From NCBI GenBank assembly GCA_016508695.1, contig VNKQ01000017.1:1-64000 (forward strand): 64,000 nt of DNA. The letters are read 5' to 3'. The translations under genes and the position numbers were made by a program. Under the pieces are notes generated by a model. The model saw nothing but the letters and a program-made list of their open reading frames with translations, had not been told where the DNA came from and did not search any database. Below are positions 53,925-64,000 of this stretch, piece after piece. Every line of letters starts with the position of its first letter. Position 1 is the stretch's first letter. Source of the DNA: Hyphodiscus hymeniophilus (lineage: Eukaryota; Ascomycota; Leotiomycetes; Helotiales; Hyphodiscaceae).

Positions 53925-56804
53925 CTATCCACTGCACATCAAGCACTCTTCCTTGTTATCAATGCTACCTAGGTAATTGTCAGTGATGTAAATAATATAG
54001 AGATATGGAAGACTTACACTGCAAAACAGCATCAGCATAGATATCATGTTCTCTCTCGTCGCTCTCCTCAAGCTTGTCCTCTTCTTGCTTCTTGACCTCG
54101 ACAGCGGGGGCGGGAAGCTGTTCCTCTTTCGGCGGAACCGCCGCAGGCTCGGTTGCAAGGGATTTTGGGCTTTCTGCCTCTGGTACATCAGCTTTGAAGA
54201 CTGGCGCCTTGACGACGGCTGAAGCGAATTTCTTCTGCTCAGAGGCTGGCGGAGGAGTTGTCGTCGGGGTCGGGACTCCATTTGGGGCCGTTGTGCTGTT
54301 GGATGGTTGCTTGGCATACATTGGTCGTGGAGAGGCGTTGTAGCTTCCAGTTGCGGCGGAACGCTTCTTGATCGGACGATCACGAGCAACGTTGGTGTCA
54401 GCAACGAGAAGGGCTTCTTGATCGACAGTGAACTGGATCGGCGCCGAAGCAGCCATTGTACGGAGGTAGTACATTCCAGTCTTGAGACCCAACTTCCAAC
54501 CGGCGAAGTGCATACTAGTGATCTTGCCCATGGTGGGATCCTTCATGTGAATATTCATTGATTGAGATTGGTCAATGAAGGCCCCACGATCAGCGGCCAT
54601 CTGAACGATGTTGCGTTGAGAGATCTCCCACACAGTCTTGTACAAAGCCTTGATGTCTGCTGGAATGTTTGGGATGTTCTGAATGGAACCGCCATCAGCG
54701 ATGATGCGATTCTTCATGTTGTCAGACCAAAGTCCCATGTCAACAAGATCCTTGAGAAGCCATGGGTTGACGACTTGGAACTCTCCAGCGAGCACACGAC
54801 GAGAGTAAATGTTGGAGGTATAAGGCTCAAAACACTCGTTGAAGCCACATATTTGACTGGTGCTGGCAGTTGGCATGGGCGCAACAAGGAGGGAATTGCG
54901 CAGACCGTGTTGCTTGATCTCTTGCTTCAATGTGTCCCAGTCCCAAAGATCGGTAGGTGTGACGCCCCACATGTCATATTGGAGCTGTCCTTGGGAGGCA
55001 GGGGATCCTTCGTATGTCTCATAGGGCCCATCGCGCTTTGCAAGCTCGACCGAACCAGTCACAGCAGCATGGTAGATAGTCTCGAAGATCTGAATGTTCA
55101 AATGCTTGGCTTCAGGGGAGTCAAAAGGCATGCGGAGAGCCAAGAACACATCTGCGAGACCTTGAACACCAACAGCGATGGGTCTATGACGGAAGTTGCT
55201 CTTTTTGGCTTCAGGAACTGGGTAGTAGTTGATGTCGATAATCTTGTTCAGGTTCTTGGTGACGACTTGGACGACCTCGTGCAGCTTTTGGAAATCGTAT
55301 GATCCATTGTCTGCATCGACATATGTGGGAAGACAGATGGAAGCCAAGTTACAGACAGCAACTTCGTCAGGAGCACAATATTCGACGATTTCGGTGCACA
55401 GATTGGAGCTGCGAATTGTACCAAGGTTCTTCTGGTTGCTCTTTCTATTGCAAGCATCCTTGTAAAGCATGAATGGGTTTCCAGTCTCGGTTTGGGCCTC
55501 AAGAATGGAGTACCAAAGCTTTTGGGCTTTGATTGTCTTTCGCCCCTTTCCTTCGGCTTCATACTTCTCGTAAAGAGCCTCGAACTCGTCACCGTAGACA
55601 TCGGCCAAGCCAGGACATTCATTGGGGCACATCAGAGTCCACGTGCCGTTCTTTTCAACTCGCTTCATAAAGAGATCTGGAATCCACAAAGCGTAAAAAA
55701 GATCACGAGCACGGACTTCTTCTTTGCCATGATTCTTTCTGAGATCAAGGAATTCGAAGACATCTGCATGCCATGGCTCCAAGTAGATGGCGAAAGCTCC
55801 GGGACGCTTGTTGCCACCCTGGTCAACGTATCTAGCAGTGTTGTTGAAGACTCGGAGCATGGGAACGAGACCATTCGAGTTGCCGTTAGTGCCAGCAATA
55901 TAGGCTCCCGAGGCACGGATTCGGTGGACATTAAGACCAATACCACCAGCGTTCTTTGAGATCATGGCACATGTCTTCAAAGTGTCGTAGATACCATCAA
56001 TGCTATCTTCTTTCATGTCGATGAGGAAGCATGATGAGAGCTGAGCTTGTGGAGTACCAGCAGCGAAGAGAGTAGGCGAAGCGTGTGTGAAGTACTTGCT
56101 GGACATTAAGTTGTATGTCTCAATGGCGCTTTCAATGTCATCACCATGGATTCCGACTGCCACTCGCATAATCATGTGTTGTGGACGTTCTGCAATCTTG
56201 CCATCGAGGCGGAGCAGGTATGATCGCTCAAGGGTCTTGAATCCGAAGTATTGGTAGTTGAAATCTCTGTCATAGACAATGGCAGAGTTGAGTTCGTCTT
56301 CATGCTTCATGATACAATCATATGTGGTTTTGCTGATCATGGGGGAGAGTTTGCTGTTTCGAGGGTTGATGTAGTGGTAGAGATCTTTGATGACTGACGA
56401 GAATTGCTTTTTCGTTTGTTTGTGAAGGTTGGACACCGCAATACGAGCAGCGAGGATGGCATAATCGGGATGGGTGACTGTCATGTATGCAGCAGTCTCG
56501 GCGGCCTTAAGAAGGTTAGCAGATGCTTGTGATGCAGTTGAACGGTGACGGGACGTGTTGCCAAGAGATTATCATACCAGGTTATCAAGCTCTATCGTTG
56601 TGACTCCTTGGTAGACGCCAGAGATGACTTTCTGTGTGATGGCGGCAGCGTCGATGTGTTCGGGGTCGAGTCCATAACAGAGACGAGACACACGAGCTGT
56701 GATCTTGTCGAATTGGACACGCTCTTTGCGTCCATCTAGAGAGGCATGAGTAATGTTCAGAATGGAGGGGAAGAACTGTACATACCGCGTTTCCACACGT
56801 ACAT
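53925..56804 (-). CDS. RNR1: Ribonucleoside-diphosphate reductase large subunit
   Basis: Four exons (56804-56786, 56735-56578, 56505-54018, 53968-53925) give 902 residues. The first exon is only 19 bp (MYVWKR). The N-terminal ATP-cone (KRDGRKERVQFDKI) is followed by the catalytic barrel with SSCFLIDMKEDSIDGIYDTL, the RSSNLCTEIVEY cysteine segment, and PMPTASTSQICGFNECFEPY with the catalytic C and E. A 120-residue Ala/Pro/Glu-rich linker leads to the C-terminal redox pair ECLMCSG, supplied by the last exon. The enzyme makes deoxynucleotides for DNA synthesis. A pair of ACGCGA elements 207-220 bp upstream suggests G1/S control by MBF. Confidence 0.97.
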
Positions 56805-57483
56805 GATGGGCGATGTAGTGGTGAACCTGTATGGAGGGGTTGAGGAGGCGAACTTGAAGAAGAGGATGTTCGTCAGGAGGACTAGATGAAGAATGCCTTT
56901 TTGATGCTACTCCACACTGTCAATCAACACAAGGGGAACGGAATTGACTTTGTTGAAGAAGATGGAGGAGTGTTGACGGGGAAAAGGGAGTGGAATGTTT
57001 TGTAAGAAAAGTCGCGTCGCGTCAATGCTTGATAACCAGCTCAAACCACTTTAGGACGTGCTGCCTAGCACGTGATATTAGCTTTGAAGGCGGGGCATTG
57101 AGTCTGAGAGCAAAAAGAGGAGCGAATCAGAGGAGAGTTTGGTAAAGGGAAGTAGTTGCCAAGGTGGAGTTGAGTTTATAAGGGGACCAAAACCTCTATG
57201 GAACACAGGAATATTCGGTTTACAATTGCCGCTTGGGATCTCAATATCTCAACATCGGTGTGATCCTCAACAACAACAGAGCACACAATCATAGACCGCA
57301 GCTCTTCGTACAATAGACTTGTGGGTGGAAGGATTTGAAATTTGGTTCTCAATTTTACCCATTTGGATTGAACTCATAGTATACATTCGCCGCTGAGAGT
57401 CTTCAACTCCAAGCCATCCATTGATACGCCCACAATATAACCCGACCTGTCCATCTAAAACTCCACCATATACACTCGTCGGT
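56805..57483. other. RNR1 upstream region and COX18 3' flank
   Basis: Only shadow ORFs are seen (for example 57267-57545, minus, overlapping COX18). The RNR1 promoter with ACGCGA elements lies in the left half; no other motif is evident. Confidence 0.5.
57011..57023 (-). promoter_or_regulatory. Tandem MCB-like elements (ACGCGA x2) upstream of RNR1
   Basis: The minus strand reads GACGCGACGCGAC, two overlapping ACGCGA boxes, about 207-220 bp upstream of the RNR1 start codon. ACGCG is the core recognised by the MBF (Mbp1/Swi6-type) complex that activates DNA-synthesis genes at G1/S, and RNR1 is a classic target in yeasts. Function here is inferred from position and sequence. Confidence 0.55.
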
Positions 57484-58449
57484 CTAAGATCTCTGCTCCA
57501 AGTCCTCCAATAGGCCCTTTGACCTGCGAGGTTGGCATGGCACAACAGGTGGCTTCACGGGCATCAATCTATCCAGCACAGCAGCCTGTACAAACGCCGA
57601 CGTAGTCGAACAAATCCAATATATCAACATAGCGCTCGGGACATGTAACATGAGAGGACCAAGAGCCAGTCCCACAAGCCCTATTGATCTCGTAATTCTC
57701 TTTTGCCAAACAGATGTTCCCTTGCTACTCATGACGTTCATAATTATGGCTCCGGAGAGCATGAATGGGAGGATCATCTGCGGATCCGCTGCCAGCAGGT
57801 CCGGAAACCACAGAGCTCCCTCGGTAGCAAATGAGTGCTCAACAGGAAGGCCAGTCTCTACCATTGCAGGAACTCCTGTGGAGTCGTCCGACCTAAATAG
57901 CGCTGCAGCCATTCGAAGTAGGCCTTCCTCTTTTCCGCACATCTCCCGTAGTGCCTCAATGGCCGTTAGCCAGACTGGTATCTGTATCACTTGAGGCAGA
58001 GAGTTTCTCCATGAACCGCATTTAAACCTCTTGTAAAGCTCCCGGCTCTTTCGTCTTGTCTTTTTCACCAAGGTCGCGTGTGCCACAGCTGGACCAAGAT
58101 GTCCGACCTCCTTCATAGTCTCTTTGCGTAGTGGGTGTTGCCATGCTGCCATCAACGGTGCGAGAGCGACTTGCTTTTGGAGATTGCGTCGACTGTAGAT
58201 TGAAACGGGAAGAACAATTGATGTCCGAATTGCAAGAGCGGCGAGAGGGATCGTGTATGCCCATGGTAGGCCAGTGATAGAGTGTAGCCCTTCGAACACA
58301 GAGTGAGCTGCGCTCACGCTGGCCTCGACAAACTGGGGTTGTGGGGAAGCATGGAAAGATCGATACGAAGAGGGCAATTGAAGGAAGATGCTTGCGAGAT
58401 TTGGCCTAGTCGAGATGCGAAGCGTGTGCAAATAATTGAGTTTCGACAT
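57484..58449 (-). CDS. COX18: Mitochondrial inner-membrane insertase Cox18 (Oxa1 superfamily)
   Basis: A single-exon ORF of 321 residues. A presequence rich in Arg/Ser (LRISTRPNLASIFLQ, then YRSFHASPQP) is followed by the YidC/Oxa1 core: LPWAYTIPLAALAIRTSIVLP, the segment NSLPQVIQIPVWLTAIEALR, and two later membrane helices (MILPFMLSGAIIMNVM; LHVPSAMLIYWICSTTSA). Cox18 helps export the C-terminal domain of Cox2 across the inner membrane. Its length and the short C-terminal tail fit Cox18 better than Oxa1, which has a long ribosome-binding tail. It is divergent from ALG11, 210 bp apart. Confidence 0.88.
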   Translation of the reverse strand: MSKLNYLHTLRISTRPNLASIFLQLPSSYRSFHASPQPQFVEASVSAAHSVFEGLHSITGLPWAYTIPLAALAIRTSIVLPVSIYSRRNLQKQVALAPLMAAWQHPLRKETMKEVGHLGPAVAHATLVKKTRRKSRELYKRFKCGSWRNSLPQVIQIPVWLTAIEALREMCGKEEGLLRMAAALFRSDDSTGVPAMVETGLPVEHSFATEGALWFPDLLAADPQMILPFMLSGAIIMNVMSSKGTSVWQKRITRSIGLVGLALGPLMLHVPSAMLIYWICSTTSAFVQAAVLDRLMPVKPPVVPCQPRRSKGLLEDLEQRS

Positions 58450-58659
58450 TGCCGATTACTTCAGCTCTTTCAATTGAGTGAAGTACCTAAATTTGCCCCG
58501 ATTTGAAGCTCAATCTAGCAGGTGGATGGATACAGTATGTATGGAATCTTCCAAATGCAGAAGGTCAAAGCGGCCGCGCGATCAGGTGGAGTTGACACCG
58601 CGTACAATAAGAATCCGCGGCCATGCGAGACACCATCTCTTCAACACAACATCACCACC

Positions 58660-60498
58660 ATGGCGGAAGAAGTATGTATGGCGCCCGATGGCGATCCGAT
58701 GGTGACCTTCGGCTTCATGGCGAACTGGACCAGTTTGCTAAAGCTTCTCGCTGCCGCCAGTACGCCTCTTATTCTAATGCTCGTAATCCCGATGATTGTC
58801 AAGCGTATCGGCCGCAGCTTTGGCTCCTATCTTAAAAGGAAGAGTGCCGGACGGAAGGCGCAGATACTGGAGTTGGTGGAGGCCGCAGAGAAAGAGTTTC
58901 AAAAGGAAGGTGGAGAGCGGAGGGATAGTGATGAATGGGAGAGTGTGGAGGCTTATGCGGTAGGGACGGCCAAGAATGGGGAGAAGGCTGATAAGGAATG
59001 GGATGGGGTTGTTGGATTCTTTCATCCATTCTGGTAAGCCTCTTGTGCTGCTGAGGGACCTCCTTGGCTAACCTAGCTCAGTAACGCTGGCGGTGGAGGA
59101 GAGAGAGTCCTCTGGGCGGCCATCCGCGCAACCCAGAAGCGTTGGCCAAACGCCAAATGCATCGTATATACTGGAGATCACGACGTTGGCAAGCACGATA
59201 TTCTAGCTAGGGTCCAGGTAATCTCACATTCCATAAGTCCCTCTACCAGCTTCTAATACTTGAGCAGACTCGATTCAATATCCAACTCCACCCTCCGACA
59301 ATCCACTTCCTCTACCTTACCACTCGATCCTGGGTTCTCGCCTCCTCATGGCCACGATTCACACTCTTGGGACAGTCGATCGGATCCCTTGTGCTGGCAT
59401 GGGATGCTTTCTCCCTCTTAACACCTGACATATTCGTTGATACCATGGGGTATGCATTTGCGCTCGGCTTCACGAAGCTCCTCTTTCCAGATATCCCAAC
59501 TGGGGCATATGTTCATTACCCAACGATATCTACTGATATGCTCGAATCTCTGGATCCAGATTCTGAGAATGGAGACCAAGGTGTCAATGCTGGAGCTGGG
59601 ACGGGTGTGAGAGGACTCGCGAAAAAGGCGTACTGGAATCTGTTCGCATTCTTTTACACACAGGTTGGAGTCTCGATTGACATCGTGATGACAAACTCAA
59701 ATTGGACACTGGATCATATCCAAGCCTTGTGGGGACAAGACAGACGTGAGAATGAGAAAATCAGAGCTATCTCTGTCTATCCTCCAGTCGCGGTTGAAGA
59801 GCTCGAGAAAGAAGTCGAGGTCTCGGAAGCGAGCGAGGCGAAACGAGAGCCAATATTACTTTACATCGCGCAATTCAGGCCCGAGAAAAACCACCAGCTG
59901 ATACTCACAGCCTTTGCCGAGTTCATGGCGACGAAGACTCCTGCCACAAAGGGCACGAAACTCGTCTTGATCGGAAGCGTTCGTGATGACGGGGATTCGA
60001 AACGTGTATATGAGTTAAGATTACTAGCCAACGAGCTTCAGATCAGGGACAATGTCGAGTTTCATCTCGACGCTTCATGGCCAGAGATTCTCGACTGGCT
60101 TCGACGGGCTAGCGTCGGTGTCAACGGGATGTGGAACGAGCACTTTGGCATAGGCGTCGTTGAGTATCAAGCCGCTGGGCTCATTTCCGTTGTTCATGAT
60201 AGTGGTGGGCCAAAGCGAGACATAGTTGTGACTGTTGATAGGTTGCCTACAGGTAAGTGCTTCCTTGTCCTTCTGTCAACCGTGCTAACGCAACCCAGGT
60301 TTCCGTGGGATCACAGCGACACAGTTCGCCGAGGGTTTCGAGAAAGCCCTCAGCCTTTCCGTGCCAGATAAACTGGCTATGAGACACCGAGCTCGTTATT
60401 CTGCGAAGCGGTTTACGGAAGAACAGTTTTCCAAAGGTTGGATCTCTGGAATGGAGATACTGGTGAGATTACGTCAGAAGCAGGCAAAGTCGCCTTGA
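58660..60498 (+). CDS. ALG11: GDP-Man:Man3GlcNAc2-PP-dolichol alpha-1,2-mannosyltransferase
   Basis: Four exons (58660-59033, 59082-59217, 59268-60252, 60299-60498) give 564 residues. An N-terminal membrane anchor (LLKLLAAASTPLILMLVIPM) is followed by a GT-B glycosyltransferase family 4 fold: VVGFFHPFCNAGGGGERVLW at the first splice join, SIGSLVLAWDAFSLLTPDIF, YIAQFRPEKNHQLIL, and the nucleotide-sugar site NEHFGIGVVEYQAAGLI. Alg11 adds the fourth and fifth mannoses to the lipid-linked oligosaccharide on the cytosolic ER face. I prefer Met at 58660 (caccaccATGG context) over an in-frame Met 46 codons upstream, because that extension reaches into the COX18 promoter. Confidence 0.94.
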
Positions 60499-61686
60499 AA
60501 TACCCCATGTAGTAGAAGCAAATAAGATTTTCTGTCGATGCAGCTCTTTCCCGAGGAACCTCGTCCAGCCGTGATGGCTCGAATCTCGTCCTTCTACTCC
60601 AACTATCAGGTACTTCCCAGAATGCCCGTCCTCGACTGTAACCTCCATAAAACTAGCTAGGCTACGTCCGAGGCTCCAATTGGACTGTGTTGCTGAAACG
60701 ACGACTGTCACGCGTGCTACGCAGGCAAGAAAAGGACCGAGGGAGGGCGTGAATTCTGTAGTAGATTCTCGTTCGCTTGACTTTTTCTCCCCTTTACAAG
60801 CCGTCAGTCAAACTTCATCTCATCTATTGGTCTCCGGACCTGAACCCCGAAGAGATCATCAAGATCAACGTTGAGAGACACGTGCCGAAATACCTATTAG
60901 TATGAAAAAACGGAGACTAGATGTGAGAGATGGCGGCGGTACGTAAGGTAGGGTGGGGTAAGTGTTTTGGGCGATGTGATACCGCAACTGTCGTGTCGGA
61001 TGTCATGTCGTGCGTGATTGTCGATGTCGACATCGATGTCGATTCCGGCTGTGGACAGCCCTCTCCCTGCCGACCGGAATGTCGCGAGTCTTTGCTACGA
61101 CGTTGCGACCGGGATATCCCGAGAAACGGTGGTATATGGTGCGTACAGAGTCGCCAGCGTAGCAGATCAGCGACGCGTTTTGGATCTCATCGGGGGTTAT
61201 TGCAGGCGTCAGTCATTTGAAGAGCAAGGTTTTCGATCGCGGATTCCACGGAATGCCTCTCGACGATGACGAAAGGGAACATGGTTTTGTCATTTGTGAT
61301 TATGCTGGTATATATCATCAGAAGCTCATGGCTGAATGTGCAAGTTTTAAACCCTATGCTACACGATGTCTCTCCTATCCATCCCCCTTCCTTTGCATGG
61401 CCCGTGATTCGTACAGTTTCCTCCAACGCCTTCGCTTCAAAGATTGATTTGAGAGTCCAGATATCCAGCCCTCCAATTCCATTGTTTGCTTGATCCATAC
61501 GCCAACGATGCATTGCTTTATAAACTCCAATCATCAACCCATCCAGGCCAACCATTTATCATGAGTCCTTGCTCATCATGCATTCATCCTCATGATACCT
61601 CCCTATGCTATTGCCAAAGTGAATGGATAAACGTCCTCCAAATGCCCCCAAACTTCCCGCACCTTTTATTTGCTGACAAAGGAGAT
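60499..61686. other. Intergenic between convergent genes
   Basis: 1.19 kb without a convincing gene. At 60990-61047 the motif gatgtc/gtcgatgtc recurs, including a 16-bp palindrome tcgatgtcgacatcga at 61021-61036. The rest is unremarkable. Confidence 0.5.
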
Positions 61687-64000
61687 TCAGCCGTCCATAA
61701 TAACCTTCTTGGCTGTATCCGTACTACCTACGCTGGCATTGGTGCCTCGTCGTGCCATTGCTGTTGACTCAGGGATGAGCCTCTTCTTTGGCTTGCTTCG
61801 TGTCATGGTGAGACCCTCGTCGCTATCCGAGTCGTCATCCTCCATGGGGAGAGTATGGTCGCCGTCGCCATTATATCCCTCTTCATCTTCGCCATCTAGA
61901 GGGTTGGGGATCGTATCCTCGTCGCTTGTACCTCTTTGGGTTTCGGTCTCATCACCTGTGGAGTCCTTGGAGAGGAGTGGTGGAGTGATCGTCTCCGGTG
62001 TGGGGGCAGAACTCAGGACTGTGTCGGGAATCTGTACAAAACCTGGCCGTCCAAGGAATTCACCTTCAAAATCAGGACAGTCAGACGAGGCACTGGATAC
62101 GAGAGCTGGTAGTGAAGGAACTGAGGTGAAAATCTGCTCTGAGGATCCCAGATTGAGCGAAGATATTGGAGACGTGAAGTCGACTGGGGAGGCGACCTGC
62201 GATGTGTATGCACTCGTAGAGTTGCCGGAACTGGTTGACCGTTCGCGCTTCGCATCTTGTTCCCTCTGAATGAATATCTCGTCATCTGGAGACAGCGGGC
62301 AATGGTCCGATTGAGCCTCGCTCTGATGCGGCAATGGTCGATCCTTCTCTTGCTGAACGGCGTCCGCTTCTAACTTCTTCTTGCGTTCAAGCAGAGCCTG
62401 GGCACGCTCAAATGTCTCGGGCGTACTGGTTCCATACTTTCGAGGTAAGGGAGATTTGCCTTCTTCAGGGCTACGATTAGCAGTAGAAGGTCGTTCTTCA
62501 AGATTCGATGCTGCATAGATTGTGTCCATGACACTTGGAGACGAGGAGGACTGGGTCGTCTGATGCGTCTGGACTGTGGAAGGCTGAAAGAACGGGGACG
62601 CGAGCGGCTTGTTGTAAAGGACGGCTGTAGGACTGGTTTCTGCAGAACGTGACGGTCGTGGATGATGAAGGATACTTGGTTGCTGCAGCTTGCCAGGGGC
62701 TACCGCGTTGCTCATTCCGGTGGTTGGCTCGGCATGCTTATCCTCTGCTTCGAATAATCCTCGATCAACTGACTTTGCTCGGAATGTTCCTGCTTCATCC
62801 ACCATCTCCGCCATGAGCTCCCGTCCAGTGCTATTCCCGTACCAGAGGTCACCTCCGAACACATTGCCATTGTGATCCGTGAAAGGTCCTGCTGATATTG
62901 GCGATTCCTCTTGCACTGCTGTAGGAGGGGTGTTCACAGAGCGAGAGTGCGAGTGGCCCCTATTAAGGACCGTTTGAATAGACGTGGTCGCCGAGACGGT
63001 ACGATCTGGCGGACCTGGTCTTTTATCAAAATCTGTCGACGACCCCGACCCGACACGATGGGGAGTGGCTCCTACCGAATTGGAATGCGGTTGAGCAAAC
63101 TCGTTCGCAAAAGCACCTCTGGTGTTGGACGCTGCTGGGCTAGCTGTCAAACTTTGGGCAAGTGGATGCTCGTACGGCTCACGGTGCCGCTCGTTGAGAT
63201 CAGGAACAGAGGCAAAGTAGGATTCATCCCCTCGGAGGCTCGCTCTTCGACTATCTCGGAGCATAGGTGTTAGGGGAGGTTGAGGATAGCTATCTGTTCC
63301 AGAACTAGTAGCATTGCTCACAGCTCTTCGACGGGAGCCTTCGGCCCTCGTCTCACTCCTGGTAGTGCTGATAATTTTGCTGATCCCTTTCTTGACCATA
63401 GAACGAGCTCGATCCAGGATGGAAATCGGTACGACAGCCGCTTCTAACTCACGGTTATCGACCTGGATTCTCCTACCACCAGTCTTCCGTGAAGGATCCG
63501 AGTCGTCAATCCATCCAAGAATATTGTCAATACCCCGAATGACCCACGGATGCCGTTTGACCTCCCTCAACTTGATTCTCTCGGTGGGGTCTTTCACCAG
63601 CATCCTCCTAAGAAGATCGTATAATTCGTCGTCAATTTCCTCGAACGCAAGTTCTGCTTCATCTCTATATGGACCACTCGATGGGCCGATACGTTTGTTC
63701 GTCCTTGGTGCTGAAGATAAGCAGGCAGGGTCGACAGCCTTCAAGCGGCGTCTAGGAATATATACATCATTCTTTGCGATACATCGGAATAATTGAAACT
63801 CGTCATCGGCCAAGAATGGAAGACGGGCAAAGATGAGGCAGTAAAGGGTGACACCCAGTGACCATACATCGATTTGTTCGGTGACTTTGGGCTGCTCGAT
63901 GTCCAGGTCAGTGTAGCAGAGTTCAGGAGCGAAGAAAGCTGGGGTTCCGACGGTCTTTGCAAGCTCGAGATCATCGTCGAAGTCAGTGGCATCTGCTTCC
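61687..64000 (-). CDS. CaMKK/Sak1-type protein kinase, 5' part cut by the window edge
   Basis: An open frame from the right edge to the stop at 61687, about 770 residues visible; the N-terminal lobe and start lie outside. The kinase C-lobe shows the activation segment (LAKTVGTPAFFAPELCYTDL, with Thr after LAK and a TVGTPAF P+1 loop), then IDVWSLGVTLYCLIFARLPF, and ends at LLRRMLVKDPTERIKLREVK with the HPWVIRG helix. These match the upstream activators of AMPK/Snf1 (Sak1, S. pombe Ssp1, Aspergillus CmkC). A 580-residue low-complexity Ser/Thr/Pro-rich tail follows, ending in a basic cluster (RSKPKKRLI). No intron is needed in the visible part. Confidence 0.88.
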   Translation of the reverse strand, partial: EADATDFDDDLELAKTVGTPAFFAPELCYTDLDIEQPKVTEQIDVWSLGVTLYCLIFARLPFLADDEFQLFRCIAKNDVYIPRRRLKAVDPACLSSAPRTNKRIGPSSGPYRDEAELAFEEIDDELYDLLRRMLVKDPTERIKLREVKRHPWVIRGIDNILGWIDDSDPSRKTGGRRIQVDNRELEAAVVPISILDRARSMVKKGISKIISTTRSETRAEGSRRRAVSNATSSGTDSYPQPPLTPMLRDSRRASLRGDESYFASVPDLNERHREPYEHPLAQSLTASPAASNTRGAFANEFAQPHSNSVGATPHRVGSGSSTDFDKRPGPPDRTVSATTSIQTVLNRGHSHSRSVNTPPTAVQEESPISAGPFTDHNGNVFGGDLWYGNSTGRELMAEMVDEAGTFRAKSVDRGLFEAEDKHAEPTTGMSNAVAPGKLQQPSILHHPRPSRSAETSPTAVLYNKPLASPFFQPSTVQTHQTTQSSSSPSVMDTIYAASNLEERPSTANRSPEEGKSPLPRKYGTSTPETFERAQALLERKKKLEADAVQQEKDRPLPHQSEAQSDHCPLSPDDEIFIQREQDAKRERSTSSGNSTSAYTSQVASPVDFTSPISSLNLGSSEQIFTSVPSLPALVSSASSDCPDFEGEFLGRPGFVQIPDTVLSSAPTPETITPPLLSKDSTGDETETQRGTSDEDTIPNPLDGEDEEGYNGDGDHTLPMEDDDSDSDEGLTMTRSKPKKRLIPESTAMARRGTNASVGSTDTAKKVIMDG

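Overview
The window is the left end of a filamentous ascomycete (Pezizomycotina) chromosome. It opens with CCCTAA telomere repeats. Behind them lie about 2.4 kb of extremely AT-rich, ORF-free DNA almost devoid of CpA/TpG, as expected after repeat-induced point mutation (RIP), and then ordinary gene-bearing sequence with short (about 45-80 bp) spliceosomal introns. The gene set (Zn2Cys6 regulator, DHA2-type MFS pump, TmpA-like flavoprotein, Chl4, Axl2, Rqc1) fits Pezizomycotina. A leotiomycete is my guess from overall look, not shown by the sequence.

Subtelomeric part (2.5-19 kb): a small cysteine-rich secreted protein is followed by two divergent pairs that look like a sulfide-detoxification cluster. 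Sulfide:quinone oxidoreductase (4.7-6.1 kb, minus) is paired with an ETHE1-type persulfide dioxygenase (6.5-7.7 kb, plus). A DUF1275 membrane protein (8.3-9.1 kb, minus) is paired with a Zn2Cys6 transcription factor (9.5-11.4 kb, plus). Both bidirectional promoters carry the heptamer TCCCCGA, as a tandem pair plus a related CGGGGA in one and as an 18-bp palindrome in the other. This suggests one regulator controls all four genes. Next come an unrecognised RGG-rich protein, a five-exon MFS transporter, and a 636-bp non-autonomous Mutator-like element that still encodes an isolated FAR1-type domain. A second, 724-bp relative sits at 32.6 kb. The 41-bp terminal inverted repeats are perfect within each element and differ between the two elements at mirrored positions.

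Core part (19-64 kb): TmpA-like flavoprotein, SCP2-type thiolase, Atx1 copper chaperone, Rqc1/TCF25, Ptc5-like mitochondrial phosphatase, Chl4/Mis15 kinetochore protein, complex I PSST subunit, choline-phosphate cytidylyltransferase, Ptc2-type PP2C, Axl2/Bud10-like protein, Efm6-like methyltransferase, Shb17-like phosphatase, lipoate ligase, chorismate synthase, ribonucleotide reductase large subunit, Cox18, Alg11, and a CaMKK/Sak1-type kinase cut by the window edge. Exon structures were rebuilt by hand from splice sites, reading phase and family sequence; the phases sum correctly for every spliced model given. Three of about 46 inferred introns are GC-AG. The Axl2-like gene has a frame break near its 3' end at a G run, or a poorly supported terminal intron.
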